A stretch of DNA of 64,000 nt from Methylobacterium ajmalii. Lineage in GTDB: Bacteria > Pseudomonadota > Alphaproteobacteria > Rhizobiales > Beijerinckiaceae. Shown here one piece after another: positions 52,919 through 62,179 of the stretch (within the stretch, counting starts at the first letter, position 1; the number at the start of each line of letters is the position of its first letter). Below the pieces are notes generated by a model. That model was not told the DNA's origin. It ran no database searches and was given only the letters and a program-made list of their open reading frames with translations. Location of the stretch: NCBI RefSeq assembly GCF_016613415.1, contig NZ_JACWCT010000022.1, positions 10,717-74,716 on the forward strand. Reading direction: 5' to 3'. Position numbers and translations under genes: made by a program.

Positions 52919-53867
52919 GGCGCAGCCTCGGGTTGGACAGGATGGCGACGATGTCGGCGGTGGTCACCAGCAGCAGGTAGACGGCGCAGAACACGATGGC
53001 GCAGGCCTGCACCACCGGCATGTCGCGCATCGACACGCTGTCGACCATCAGCTTGGCGATGCCCGGATAGTTGAAGATCGTCTCGACGATGATGACGCCG
53101 CCGAGCAGGTAGGACAGGCTGAGCGCGACCGCGTTGGCGATGGCGCCGACCGTGTTCGGCAGGACGTGGCGCAGGACCACCCGGGCCGGGCTCGCGCCCT
53201 TGAGCGCCGCCATCTCGACGTAGGGCGCCTTCATCGCCTCGATCACGGCGGCGCGGGTCATCCGCACCATCTGGGTGATCACCACGAAGGACAGGCTCAT
53301 CACCGGCATCGCCACGGCGCGCAGGAATTCCAGCGGGGTGGCCGAGCGCGGCACGAAGGAGAGGGCGGGCAGCCAGTGCAGGTGGACGGCGAAGACCAGC
53401 ACCGCCAGGGTGGCGACCAGGAATTCGGGCACCGACACCGCCGCGATCGTCAGGATGCCGACCGCCCGGTCGTAGGCCGAGCCGCGCCAGACCGCCGCCG
53501 TGATGCCGAGGGTCAGCGCCACCGGCACCGAGATCGCCGTCACGATGCCGGCGAGGATGAGCGAGCTCGACAGCCGGGCCCAGATCAGGTCGCCGACCGG
53601 CTGGCGGCTGACCAGCGAGGTGCCGGCATTGCCGGTGAGAAGGCCGCCGAGCCAGGTGGCGAAGCGCTGGAGCGCCGGGGCGTCGAGGCCGAGCGCCTGG
53701 CGCAGGCCCGCCACCGCCTCCGGGGTCGCGCTCTGGCCCAGGATCGCCTGGGCGACGTCGCCCGGCAGGAGCTGGGTCGCCCCGAACACGACCACCGAGA
53801 CGAAGAGCAGCGTCGCGGCGGCGACGAGCACGCGGCCCGCGATCATCGTCAACATGCGGCGGCTCAT
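52911..53867 (-). CDS. Dipeptide/oligopeptide ABC transporter permease DppB-type
   Basis: This is a 318-aa inner-membrane permease with six helices. It has the DppB/OppB N-terminal signature (VVVFGATQLLPGDVAQAILG), the periplasmic loop with GLDAPALQRFATWLGGLLTG and the EAA-like loop VEMAALKGASPARVVLRHVL. GGAGGG precedes the ATG. It follows the substrate-binding protein gene after 187 bp, which contains a stable hairpin. Confidence 0.94.
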   Translation of the reverse strand: MSRRMLTMIAGRVLVAAATLLFVSVVVFGATQLLPGDVAQAILGQSATPEAVAGLRQALGLDAPALQRFATWLGGLLTGNAGTSLVSRQPVGDLIWARLSSSLILAGIVTAISVPVALTLGITAAVWRGSAYDRAVGILTIAAVSVPEFLVATLAVLVFAVHLHWLPALSFVPRSATPLEFLRAVAMPVMSLSFVVITQMVRMTRAAVIEAMKAPYVEMAALKGASPARVVLRHVLPNTVGAIANAVALSLSYLLGGVIIVETIFNYPGIAKLMVDSVSMRDMPVVQACAIVFCAVYLLLVTTADIVAILSNPRLRHA

Positions 53868-54016
53868 GCGCCCTCCCTGATCCTTGGATGGCCGGCCCTC
53901 CCGGGCGGGCTTGTCGTTGCAGGTTTCGGTGCAGGTTCGGCGCCGCGGGACCGCGACGCCGCGCGGCCGGCGCCCCCGACGCGCCGCGCCCCCGGGGCTG
54001 GGCCTGGGAGGATGCG

Positions 54017-54041
54017 GGGGACGGGGACGTGCCCCGTCCCC
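54017..54041 (-). terminator. Hairpin after the substrate-binding protein gene
   Basis: A 10-bp perfect stem (GGGGACGGGG / CCCCGTCCCC) and a 5-base loop lie 14 bp past the substrate-binding protein stop. There is no T run, so it more likely stabilises the upstream mRNA or attenuates the permease genes than ends transcription. Confidence 0.5.
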
Positions 54042-54054
54042 GCGCGGCGAGAGA

Positions 54055-55677
54055 TCAGGCGTCGAGCCAGGCGTACTCGCCGAAGGTGTAGCCCATCAGG
54101 CCGCCGGTCGGGATCGGGTGCAGGCCCTTGATCTTGCTGGAGTAGCAATCGATGTTGCTGATGAAGGCCGGGATGCCGATGCCGGCCTCGTCGTGCACCA
54201 GCACCTGCGCGTCGTGGTACATCTGCTTGCGCTTGGCCTCGTCGCGCTCGGCCCGGGCGGCGACGATGAGCTGGTCGAACTTCTCGTTCTTCCAGCGCGA
54301 CTCGTTCCAGGCCGCATCCGACTTGAAGAACAGGCTGAACAGCAGGTCGGCGGTCGGGCGCGGGTTGATGTTGCCGAAGCAGAACGGGCTCTTCATCCAG
54401 TAGTTCGACCAGTAGCCGTCCGACGGCACCCGCTGGACGTCGATGTTGAGGCCGAGCTTCTTGGCGTCCTGCTGCATCAGCACCGCCATCTCGACCGAGG
54501 CGTCGGCCGCCGGCGAGGCGACGAGCGGGATGGTCGAGCCGAGCACCCCGGCCTTGTTGAAGTGGAACTTGGCCTTCTCGGGGTCGTAGGGCCGCTGCGG
54601 GATGTCGGCGGCGTGGTAGCGGTTCGAGGACGGGATCGGGTGATCGTTGGCGACCTCGGCGTAGCCGCGGAAGACCGCGCTGCGCATCTGGGTGCGGTTG
54701 AGCAGGTACTTCATGCCGAGCACGAAGTCCGGGTTGGCGCCCGGGCCCTCGTCGAGGCGGGCGATCAGGTTGGTGTAGAGGCCGGCCTTGGTCTCCAGCA
54801 CGCCGAAGCCGCCCATGCTCTCGATCACCCGCAGCGAGCGCGGGTTGATCACCGCGGCGATCTGCACGTCGCCGGACATGAGGGCGTTCACCCGCGACTG
54901 CTCGTCGGGCAGGCCGAAGAACTCGATGCTGTCGAGGAACGGGCCGGGCTGGCGCCAGTAGTCGCCGTTGCGCACCGCCATCGTGCGTACGCCCGGGGTG
55001 AACTCCTTGCACTTGAACGGGCCGGTGCCGATGCCCTTCGAGAAGTCGGTCGTGCCGGCCTGGACGATGTGGAAGTGGGCGGTGCCGAGGATGGTCGGCC
55101 AGTCGGCGTTGGCGCCGCTGAGCACGATGCGCACCTCGTTCGGGCCCGCGGCCTCGATCGCGGTCATCTGCTTGGCCAGCGTGTTGGCCTTGGAGCCGAC
55201 CGCCGGGTCGAGGTGGCGCTTGAGCGAGAAGACCACGTCCTCCACCGTCAGCGCCTTGCCGTCGTGGAAGGTCACGCCCTTGCGGATCTTGAAGGTCCAG
55301 GTCTTGGCGTCGGGGCTGTCGTAGCTCTCGGCCAGCTCCGGGCCCGGGGCGCCGGTCTGGTCGATGCGGACGAGCTTGTTGTAGAAGAAGTTGCAGCGGA
55401 CGTAGTCGCTCGCGTTCGACTGCTTGGCCGGGTCGAGCGTGTCGGAGGTCGAGCTGGTATAGGTGCAGACCCGGATGTTGCCGCCGCGCTTCGGCGTCTG
55501 GGCCAGCGCCTTCGTGGCGCTGCCGAACACCGTGCCGCCGGCGAGAACGCCCATGCCGGCCGAGCCGAGCAGGCCCAGGATGTCGCGCCGCGACGCTCCC
55601 CGGCGCAGGCCGTCGAGGACGCGGCCGCGGTCGGCGGGGCTCATGGTCTCAAAGGCGTCTGCGTCCAGCTGCGACAT
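54055..55677 (-). CDS. Peptide ABC transporter substrate-binding protein (Tat-exported)
   Basis: The gene encodes 540 aa from the ATG at 55677 (GAGGGGAA upstream). A twin-arginine signal is visible (SRRDILGLLGSAGMGVLAGG, about 29-48), ending near TKALAQ. The mature part is a family 5 extracellular solute-binding protein: WTFKIRKGVTFHDGKALTVED, then VVFSLKRHLDP, and MKYLLNRTQMRSAVFRGYAE. It captures oligopeptides or similar solutes for the permease and ATPase genes downstream. Tat rather than Sec export is unusual for this family but common in Hyphomicrobiales. Confidence 0.94.
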   Translation of the reverse strand: MSQLDADAFETMSPADRGRVLDGLRRGASRRDILGLLGSAGMGVLAGGTVFGSATKALAQTPKRGGNIRVCTYTSSTSDTLDPAKQSNASDYVRCNFFYNKLVRIDQTGAPGPELAESYDSPDAKTWTFKIRKGVTFHDGKALTVEDVVFSLKRHLDPAVGSKANTLAKQMTAIEAAGPNEVRIVLSGANADWPTILGTAHFHIVQAGTTDFSKGIGTGPFKCKEFTPGVRTMAVRNGDYWRQPGPFLDSIEFFGLPDEQSRVNALMSGDVQIAAVINPRSLRVIESMGGFGVLETKAGLYTNLIARLDEGPGANPDFVLGMKYLLNRTQMRSAVFRGYAEVANDHPIPSSNRYHAADIPQRPYDPEKAKFHFNKAGVLGSTIPLVASPAADASVEMAVLMQQDAKKLGLNIDVQRVPSDGYWSNYWMKSPFCFGNINPRPTADLLFSLFFKSDAAWNESRWKNEKFDQLIVAARAERDEAKRKQMYHDAQVLVHDEAGIGIPAFISNIDCYSSKIKGLHPIPTGGLMGYTFGEYAWLDA

Positions 55678-56020
55678 CGTCTTCCCCTCGGGCCTGGCTT
55701 GGCGGTGGCGTTGTCTGGCGGCGCCGTCCGTTTCGCGGTGCGATGGCGCCATGCTGCACCGCCGAAATTTTGGGCATGATCCGTTCGGCACAAACAATCA
55801 GCACCATCTTCGTAGGATTGTCAACAATCTGAATCGTTCGCGGCCGCTGCTTCCGGCGACACGGGCCGGACCCGGGCTCTCGCCGCGATCCGACCGTGCC
55901 TTCATGCCGTCCGGAGCGCCTCCGGCGGCAGCTTCTGCGGTACCGCTCCCCGCCTTCGACCGGGGCGCCGCGGCGCTCCGGCGGTATGATTCGGGCAGTC
56001 CGCCGATCCGCGAGAGCCCG
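55678..56020. other. Divergent intergenic region, ABC operon and M20 deacetylase
   Basis: These 343 bp have no supported gene. A palindrome lies at 55816-55829 in an AT-richer patch (55760-55840) that probably holds the promoters for the peptide ABC operon. The remainder before the + strand deacetylase gene is GC-rich and shows no clear element. Confidence 0.5.
55816..55829. promoter_or_regulatory. GntR/FCD-like palindrome (GATTGTCAACAATC)
   Basis: This perfect 6-bp inverted repeat with a 2-bp centre resembles the TTGT..ACAA sites of FCD-type GntR regulators. It lies about 140 bp before the substrate-binding protein start. No GntR/FCD gene is in the neighbourhood. Confidence 0.4.
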
Positions 56021-57163
56021 ATGTCCGACGCCGCCGCCCTCCTGTCCGCCCTCGTGGCGATCCCCTCGGTGTGCCGCATGCCGAACGGCGCGATCGTCGC
56101 GCTGGTGCGCGACCACCTCGCCCGCCACGGCGTCGAGGCGGCGGTCCTGCCGGGGCCGGAGGGCGACCGGGCCAACCTGTTCGCGACGATCGGCCCGCGC
56201 GACGTGCCGGGGATCGTCCTGTCGGGCCATCTCGATGTGGTGCCGGCGGGCGAGGGCTGGACCGGCGACCCCTTCGCCCTGCGGCAGGCCGGCGACCGCC
56301 TGGTCGGGCGCGGCGCCGTCGACATGAAGGGCTTCGTCGCCTGCCTGCTGGCGCTCGTGCCCGAGATGGTGCGTGCGCCGCTCGCCCGGCCGATCCACCT
56401 CGCCCTGTCCTACGACGAGGAGGTCGGCTGCGTCGGCGTGCGCCACATGATCGCCCGGCTGCCCGAGCTCTGCGCCACCCCCACCGCCTGCCTCGTCGGC
56501 GAGCCCTCGGAGATGCGCCCGGTCCTGCGCCACAAGGGCAAGGTGGCCGGCCGCCTCACGGTGCGGGGGCGCGCCGGCCATTCCTCGCGGCCGGATCTCG
56601 CCGACAACGCCGTGCACCTCGCCGCCGACCTCGTCGGGCTGGTGCGCGGCCTGCACGAGGATTTCGTCGCGCGGGGCCCGTTCCACGATATGTTCACGCC
56701 GGCCTCCTCGACCCTGCAGGTCGGGGTCATCGCCGGCGGCACCGGCGTCAACGTCGTGCCCGATACCTGCCGGATCGACTGGGAGGCCCGCGCGGTGCCG
56801 GGCACCGACCCGATGACGATCCACGACGCCCTCCTCGCCCGGGTCGCCGGCCTGGTCGACCCCCTGCGGGCGGCCGGCCGCGAGGTCGCGGTCGAGAGCG
56901 AGGTGTTGTCGGCCTATCCCGCCCTCGATCTGCCCGACGACGCGCCGTTGCGGAGCCTCGCCGAGGCGTGGTCGGGCCACGCCGCCCTCGGGGCGGTGAG
57001 CTACGGCACCGAGGCCGGCCTGTTCCAGGCCGCCGGCATCCCGTCGATCATCTGCGGGCCCGGCCGCATCGCCGAGGCGCACCGGCCGGACGAATCGATC
57101 GGGCTTGCCGACCTCGACGAATGCTGTGCGATGCTGCGCCGCGTCATCGCGCAACAGAGTTGA
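56021..57163 (+). CDS. M20-family deacetylase (N-acetylornithine deacetylase-like)
   Basis: This is a 380-aa metal-dependent amidohydrolase. The metal sites are H in SGHLDVVPAG, D in GAVDMKGF, the catalytic E in SYDEEVGCVG and a later H near the C-terminus (EAHRPDES). The dimerisation domain contains RGRAGHSSRPD. It resembles ArgE (acetylornithine to ornithine plus acetate), but sits opposite a peptide importer, so a role in breaking down imported N-acyl amino acids or peptides is as likely. The first ATG of the homologous region (56021) is used. A longer upstream frame has no ribosome binding site. Confidence 0.88.
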   Translation: MSDAAALLSALVAIPSVCRMPNGAIVALVRDHLARHGVEAAVLPGPEGDRANLFATIGPRDVPGIVLSGHLDVVPAGEGWTGDPFALRQAGDRLVGRGAVDMKGFVACLLALVPEMVRAPLARPIHLALSYDEEVGCVGVRHMIARLPELCATPTACLVGEPSEMRPVLRHKGKVAGRLTVRGRAGHSSRPDLADNAVHLAADLVGLVRGLHEDFVARGPFHDMFTPASSTLQVGVIAGGTGVNVVPDTCRIDWEARAVPGTDPMTIHDALLARVAGLVDPLRAAGREVAVESEVLSAYPALDLPDDAPLRSLAEAWSGHAALGAVSYGTEAGLFQAAGIPSIICGPGRIAEAHRPDESIGLADLDECCAMLRRVIAQQS

Positions 57164-57252
57164 GGCCAGGTGGAAGCCAGGTGAACCGCACCAGTCTGCG
57201 CACGTTGTCGGGTCCAGGACCTCACAAATCCAGGATCCGACAGGAGAGCAGC

Positions 57253-57564
57253 ATGCGTTCGATACTCGCCGGACTTGCCGCCGGCCTTCTCGTTGCCGGT
57301 GCCGCCTCGGCCCAGACCGCCGCCCCCTCGACCGCCCCGATGGCCACCCCCGGCCCCGGCACCGGATCGAGCATGGGCACCGGCCCGGCCGCGACCGGCA
57401 CCGTCGCGCCGATGCCGAACAACACCGGCGGTGCGGCCGGCGGCGTCGTGGCGCCCGGACCGACCGGCGCCTCGACCGTCACAGGCAATTCGGCCGCCGG
57501 CGGCAATGCCGGCCAGCCGTCCCGGGCGGTGCCGCAGGGCAGCGGCGGCAGCGGCAGCCGCTGA
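57253..57564 (+). CDS. Small secreted low-complexity protein
   Basis: The gene encodes 103 aa. A clear Sec signal peptide (MRSILAGLAAGLLVAGAASA) is cleaved near Gln-Thr. The mature part is rich in Gly, Ala, Pro, Thr and Ser (APMATPGPGTGSSMGTGPAA) without charged clusters and is probably disordered. AGGAGA precedes the ATG. It belongs to no known family; similar small exported proteins are common in Methylobacterium genomes. It lies about 90 bp after the deacetylase gene. Confidence 0.7.
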   Translation: MRSILAGLAAGLLVAGAASAQTAAPSTAPMATPGPGTGSSMGTGPAATGTVAPMPNNTGGAAGGVVAPGPTGASTVTGNSAAGGNAGQPSRAVPQGSGGSGSR

Positions 57565-57708
57565 GCGCTCCCGGGCGGGCCATATCGCGATCCTATCGCG
57601 TCCGCCCGTCGATGGTATTGGAAATGCCCCTCCCGGCGCGGTAACACCGCGCCCAAGAGCAGGCCGGCCGCCGACACGGCGGCCGGTCGCCACGGGAGGT
57701 TTGACAGC

Positions 57709-59145
57709 ATGAACGCCCACCAGCACTTCATCGGCGGCACCTGGACCGGCAGCGAGGCGACCCTGCCGGTGGTCAACCCGTCGCACGGCCAGGAGATGGC
57801 CCGCATCGCCCGGGGCGGCGCCAAGGAGATCGATGCCGCCGTCAAGGCTGGACACGCCGCCATGGACGGCGAGTGGGGCCGCCTCGACGCCGCGTCCCGC
57901 GGCCGCCTGCTCCTCAAGCTCGCCGAGCTGATCCGCCGCGACGCCGAGATCCTGGCGAAGATGGAGAGCGAGGACGTCGGCAAGCCGATCACGCTCGCCC
58001 GCAACGACGCCCAGGTCTGCGCCCGCTACTTCGAGTATTACGGCGGCGCCGCCGACAAGGTGCACGGCGACACGATCCCGTTCCAGAACGGCTTCACCGT
58101 CATGACCGTGTACGAGCCGCACGGCGTCGTCGGCGTGATCGTGCCGTGGAACTATCCCCTCCAGATGACCGGCCGCTCGGTCGCCCCGGCGCTCGCCATG
58201 GGCAACGCCGTGGTGCTGAAACCCGCCGAGGACACTTCGCTGTCGGCGCTGCACCTCGCCAAGCTCGCGGCCGAGGCCGGCTTCCCGGCCGGCAGCCTCA
58301 ACGTGGTGACGGGGCTCGGCGAGGAGGCGGGCGCCGCGCTCGCCTCGCACAAGGGCATCCACCACATCAGCTTCACCGGCTCGCGCGAGGTCGGAACCCT
58401 GATCCAGACCGCCGCGGCCAAGAACACGATTCCGGTGACGCTGGAACTCGGCGGCAAGTCGCCCCAGGTGGTCTTTGCGGACGCCGACCTGTCGGAGGCC
58501 GGCACCGTCATCGTCAAGGCGATCACCCAGAATGCCGGCCAGACCTGCTCGGCCGGTTCGCGCGTGGTGATCGAGGACGCGATCTACGACAGCTTCGTCG
58601 CCGACCTCGCCAAGCGCTTCAAGGACCTGCGGGTCGGCTCGGGCGAGCAGGACCTCGACCTCGGCCCCGTCGTCAACGCCAAGCAGTGCGAGCGGGTGCA
58701 GAGCTATATCGATCTGGCGCGCCGCGACGGCCTGACCATCCTGGCCGAGGGCGAGCTCGGTACCAACGTGCCGGGTGACGGCTACTACGTCCGCCCGACC
58801 CTGATCGGCGACGTGCCGCCCGACCACCGCCTCGCCCAGGAGGAGATCTTCGGGCCCGTCCTGGTGGCGATCCGGGTGCGCGACGAGGCCGAGGCCCTGA
58901 AGGTGGCGAACGGCACCGAGTACGGACTGGCCGCCGGCATCTGGACCCAGGATCTCGGCAAGGCGCTGCGCCTCTCGAAGGGCATCAAGTCGGGCCAGGT
59001 CTTCGTCAACAATTACGGCGCGGGCGGCGGCGTCGAGCTGCCCTTCGGCGGCGTGAAGGGCTCGGGCCACGGCCGCGAGAAGGGCTTCGAGGCCCTCTAC
59101 GGCTTCGGCTCGATGAAGATGATCGCGATCAAGCACGGGGTCTGA
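57709..59145 (+). CDS. Aldehyde dehydrogenase (betaine-aldehyde-dehydrogenase-like)
   Basis: This is a 478-aa ALDH with VPWNYPLQM, the catalytic E246 in LELGGKSPQ, C280 in AGQTCSAGSR and EEIFGPVL. ELPFGGVKGSGHGREKG at the C-terminus and the overall length fit the betaine-aldehyde or gamma-aminobutyraldehyde dehydrogenase branch. The substrate is uncertain. It is followed after 5 bp by a class III CoA-transferase gene, which suggests a route from an aldehyde to an acyl-CoA. Confidence 0.93.
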   Translation: MNAHQHFIGGTWTGSEATLPVVNPSHGQEMARIARGGAKEIDAAVKAGHAAMDGEWGRLDAASRGRLLLKLAELIRRDAEILAKMESEDVGKPITLARNDAQVCARYFEYYGGAADKVHGDTIPFQNGFTVMTVYEPHGVVGVIVPWNYPLQMTGRSVAPALAMGNAVVLKPAEDTSLSALHLAKLAAEAGFPAGSLNVVTGLGEEAGAALASHKGIHHISFTGSREVGTLIQTAAAKNTIPVTLELGGKSPQVVFADADLSEAGTVIVKAITQNAGQTCSAGSRVVIEDAIYDSFVADLAKRFKDLRVGSGEQDLDLGPVVNAKQCERVQSYIDLARRDGLTILAEGELGTNVPGDGYYVRPTLIGDVPPDHRLAQEEIFGPVLVAIRVRDEAEALKVANGTEYGLAAGIWTQDLGKALRLSKGIKSGQVFVNNYGAGGGVELPFGGVKGSGHGREKGFEALYGFGSMKMIAIKHGV

Positions 59146-59150
59146 CGGTC

Positions 59151-60296
59151 ATGGCGGCGGGGAGTGGTAGGGTCAGGCCGCTCGAGGGCCTGACCGTGGT
59201 GGCGCTCGAGCAGGCGGTGGCGGCACCCTACTGCTCCTCGCGCCTGGCCGATGCGGGCGCCCGCGTCATCAAGATCGAGCGGCCGGAGGGCGATTTCGCC
59301 CGCGGCTACGACGCGGCGGTGAACGGGCTGGCGAGCTACTTCGTCTGGCTCAACCGCGGCAAGGAGAGCCTGGTCGCCGACATCAAGGACCCGGGCGATG
59401 CCCGGCTCCTGCACGCGGTGCTCGCCAAGGCCGATGTGTTCATCCAGAACCTCGCGCCCGGCGCCGCGGCCCGCGCCGGGTTCGGCTCGGACGAGCTGCG
59501 CGCCCGCTACAAGCGGCTCGTCACCGTGGACGTCACCGGCTACGGCGCGGGCCACGCCTATTCGGACATGAAGGCCTACGACCTCCTGGTCCAGGCCGAG
59601 AGCGGCCTGGCCGAGATCACCGGCCATCCGGCGGGTCCCGGCCGGGTCGGGGTGTCGGTCTGCGACATCGCCTGCGGCATGGCGGCCCATTCCGCCGTGC
59701 TGGAGGCGCTGATCGCCCGGGGCATCACCGGCGAGGGGGCGAAGCTCGAGGTCAGCCTGTTCGACGGCATGGCCGACTGGATGAACGTGCCGCTGCTCTA
59801 CTTCGAGGGCACCGGCCGGGCGCCGCAGCGGGTGGGCCTGGCCCACCCGTCGATCTGCCCCTACGGCGCCTTCCCGACCCGGGACGGGGCCCTTGTGCTG
59901 CTCTCGATCCAGAACGAGCGCGAATGGGTCAAGTTCTGCGCCGCGTTCCTGCGCCAGCCCGAACTCCCGTCGCGCCCGGGCTTCGAGAGCAACACCGCCC
60001 GGGTGGCGAATCGCCCCGAGGTCGATGCCGTGGTGGCGCGGGTCTTTTCGGAGTTGAGCCGCGACGAGGCCGCCGACCGATTGAGGGCCGCCGGCACCGC
60101 CTACGGCTTCGTCAACGGGCTGTCCGACCTCGTGTCGCATCCGGCGCTCCGCCGGGTCACCGTCGAGACCCATGCCGGTCCGGCCTCGATCGTCGCGCCG
60201 CCGGCCTTGCGCAACGGCCAGGCCCCGGTGCTGGGTCGCGTGCCCGGGATCGGCGAGCACAGCGAGGCGATCCGGCGGGAATTCGCAGCCGCGTAG
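59151..60296 (+). CDS. Class III CoA-transferase (CaiB/BaiF/Frc family)
   Basis: This is a 381-aa family III CoA-transferase with LADAGARVIKIERPEGDFAR, NRGKESLVADIK, the catalytic Asp region SDMKAYDLLVQAESG and SLFDGMADWMNVP. The donor and acceptor acids are unknown. It follows the aldehyde dehydrogenase gene by 5 bp, so the acid formed there is a candidate acceptor. Confidence 0.92.
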   Translation: MAAGSGRVRPLEGLTVVALEQAVAAPYCSSRLADAGARVIKIERPEGDFARGYDAAVNGLASYFVWLNRGKESLVADIKDPGDARLLHAVLAKADVFIQNLAPGAAARAGFGSDELRARYKRLVTVDVTGYGAGHAYSDMKAYDLLVQAESGLAEITGHPAGPGRVGVSVCDIACGMAAHSAVLEALIARGITGEGAKLEVSLFDGMADWMNVPLLYFEGTGRAPQRVGLAHPSICPYGAFPTRDGALVLLSIQNEREWVKFCAAFLRQPELPSRPGFESNTARVANRPEVDAVVARVFSELSRDEAADRLRAAGTAYGFVNGLSDLVSHPALRRVTVETHAGPASIVAPPALRNGQAPVLGRVPGIGEHSEAIRREFAAA

Positions 60297-60348
60297 ACCG
60301 CTTGGCGGTGTAGACCACTTGGCGGTCATGCGATCGATCCCACCCACC

Positions 60349-60469
60349 ACCTCGTCCTGAGGTGCCCGGCGATCGAAGATCGCCGGGCCTCGAAGGAGGG
60401 CTCCAGGAGGCGCGGAGTTCGCTGGAGCCCTCCTTCGAGGCTTGCTTCGCAAGCACCTCAGGATGAGGT
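60349..60469. repeat. 121-bp cloverleaf-like intergenic repeat
   Basis: The outer arms ACCTCGTCCTGAGGTGC (60349-60365) and GCACCTCAGGATGAGGT (60453-60469) are almost perfectly complementary. Inside lie three more hairpins: 60365-60387 (10-bp stem), 60388-60405 with 60423-60440 (18-bp stem), and 60441-60453 (CTTGC-TTC-GCAAG). This nested structure is typical of REP/BIME-type palindromic elements and would fold strongly as RNA or single-stranded DNA. Confidence 0.8.
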
Positions 60470-60522
60470 TCGTCTCTGGATAAACCGAACAGACGGGCGC
60501 ACGGCCTGAGAGGACGACCACC

Positions 60523-62034
60523 ATGGCCACCATCCGCGAAGACGACCTGGTCGCTTCCATCGCCGACGCCCTGCAGTTCATCTCGTACTACCACCCGGCC
60601 GACTACATCGAGAACCTCGCCGAGGCCTGGCGGCGCGAGGAGAGCCCGGCGGCCCGGGACGCGATGGCGCAGATCCTGGTCAATTCGCGCATGGCCGCCT
60701 TCGGCCGCCGGCCGATCTGCCAGGATACCGGCACGGCGCAGATCTTCATGAAGGTCGGGCTCGGAGCGCGGATCGTCTCGAACCGCTCGCTTCAGGAGAT
60801 CGTCGACGAGGGCGTGCGCCGGGCCTGGCGCGAGGAGCGCAACCCGCTGCGCGCCTCCGTGGTCTCCGAGCCGCTGTTCGGGCGCCGCAACACCGGCGAC
60901 AACGCGCCGGCCATGCTCCACGTCGAGATGGTGGCGGGTGAGCTGGTCGAGGTCCACGTCGCGGCGAAGGGCGGCGGCTCGGAGAACAAGGCGAAGTTCG
61001 CCGCCCTCAACCCGAGCGATTCCGTCGCCGACTGGGTGGTGCGCACCGTCGAGACGCTCGGCGCCGGCTGGTGCCCGCCCGGCATGCTCGGCATCGGTGT
61101 CGGCGGCTCGCCCGAGAAGGCGATGACGCTCGCCAAGCTCTCGCTCCTCGATCCGATCGACCTGCCGCAGATCCGCGCCCGCGGGCCCTCGTCCAGGGAA
61201 GAGGAATTGCGGCTCGAGATCTTCGAGCGGGTCAACGCGCTCGGCATCGGCGCGCAGGGGCTCGGCGGCCTCACCACCGTGCTCGACGTCAAGCTCAAGA
61301 CCTTCCCGGTCCACGCCGCCTCGCTCCCCGTCGGCCTGATCCCGCAATGCGCCGCCGACCGGCACGCCCACTTCACCCTCGACGGCAGCGGCCCGGCCGT
61401 CTTCACCCCGCCCTCCTTCGATCTCTGGCCGCAGGACATCAGCGTCGCCACCGCCGCCGGGCGGCGGGTCGACCTCGACCGGCTGACCCGCGAGGAGGTG
61501 GCGACCTGGCGGGCCGGCGAGACCCTGCTGCTGTCGGGTCACCTCCTCACCGGGCGCGACGCGGCGCACCTGCGCCTGACCCGGATGCTGGAGGCCGGCG
61601 AGGAGCTGCCGGTCGATCTGCGCGACCGGGCGATCTACTATGTCGGGCCGGTCGATGCCGTCGGCGACGAGGCGGTGGGTCCCGCCGGCCCCACCACCGC
61701 GACCAGGATGGACAAGTTCCTGGAGCCGATCCTGTCGCGGACCGGCCTCCTCGTCATGGTCGGCAAGGCCGAGCGCGGCCCGGCCGCCGTCGAGACCATC
61801 GCGCGTCACGGTGCGGCCTACCTGATCGCGGTGGGTGGGGCGGCCTACCTCGTCTCGAAGGCGATCAAGTCGGCCCGGGTGCTCGCCTTCGCCGATCTCG
61901 GCATGGAGGCGATCCACGAATTCGTGGTCGAGGACATGCCGGTGACGGTCGCGGTCGATGCCGCCGGCACCTCGGTCCACCGCGACGGCCCGACGAGGTG
62001 GCGCCGGCCGGTGCGGGAGATGGCGCCGGCGTAA
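60523..62034 (+). CDS. Class I fumarate hydratase (iron-sulfur)
   Basis: This 503-aa protein combines the alpha and beta regions of class I fumarases, which hydrate fumarate to malate in the TCA cycle. Three cluster-ligand Cys are at C66 (RRPICQDTGT), C184 (GWCPPGM) and C276 (IPQCAADRH). SVSEPLFGRR-type and GGGSENKAKF motifs and the C-terminal beta part (YYVGPVDAVGDEAVGPAG) are present. It is oxygen-sensitive in other bacteria. Class II FumC is not in the window. It is preceded by a structured repeat, not by a clear promoter. Confidence 0.94.
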   Translation: MATIREDDLVASIADALQFISYYHPADYIENLAEAWRREESPAARDAMAQILVNSRMAAFGRRPICQDTGTAQIFMKVGLGARIVSNRSLQEIVDEGVRRAWREERNPLRASVVSEPLFGRRNTGDNAPAMLHVEMVAGELVEVHVAAKGGGSENKAKFAALNPSDSVADWVVRTVETLGAGWCPPGMLGIGVGGSPEKAMTLAKLSLLDPIDLPQIRARGPSSREEELRLEIFERVNALGIGAQGLGGLTTVLDVKLKTFPVHAASLPVGLIPQCAADRHAHFTLDGSGPAVFTPPSFDLWPQDISVATAAGRRVDLDRLTREEVATWRAGETLLLSGHLLTGRDAAHLRLTRMLEAGEELPVDLRDRAIYYVGPVDAVGDEAVGPAGPTTATRMDKFLEPILSRTGLLVMVGKAERGPAAVETIARHGAAYLIAVGGAAYLVSKAIKSARVLAFADLGMEAIHEFVVEDMPVTVAVDAAGTSVHRDGPTRWRRPVREMAPA

Positions 62035-62179
62035 CTCCGGGATCGGTCGTTCGGTCGAGCGCGGGCTTCTCCCTCCCTTCTGCGGGGGAGGGTACGGGCT
62101 CACCGCTGTCGCGTCTTACCCTCCACCGTCACCGTCCAGTCACGCCCGCGTGCTGAATCGGGCGAAAAAGGAGAACCGC

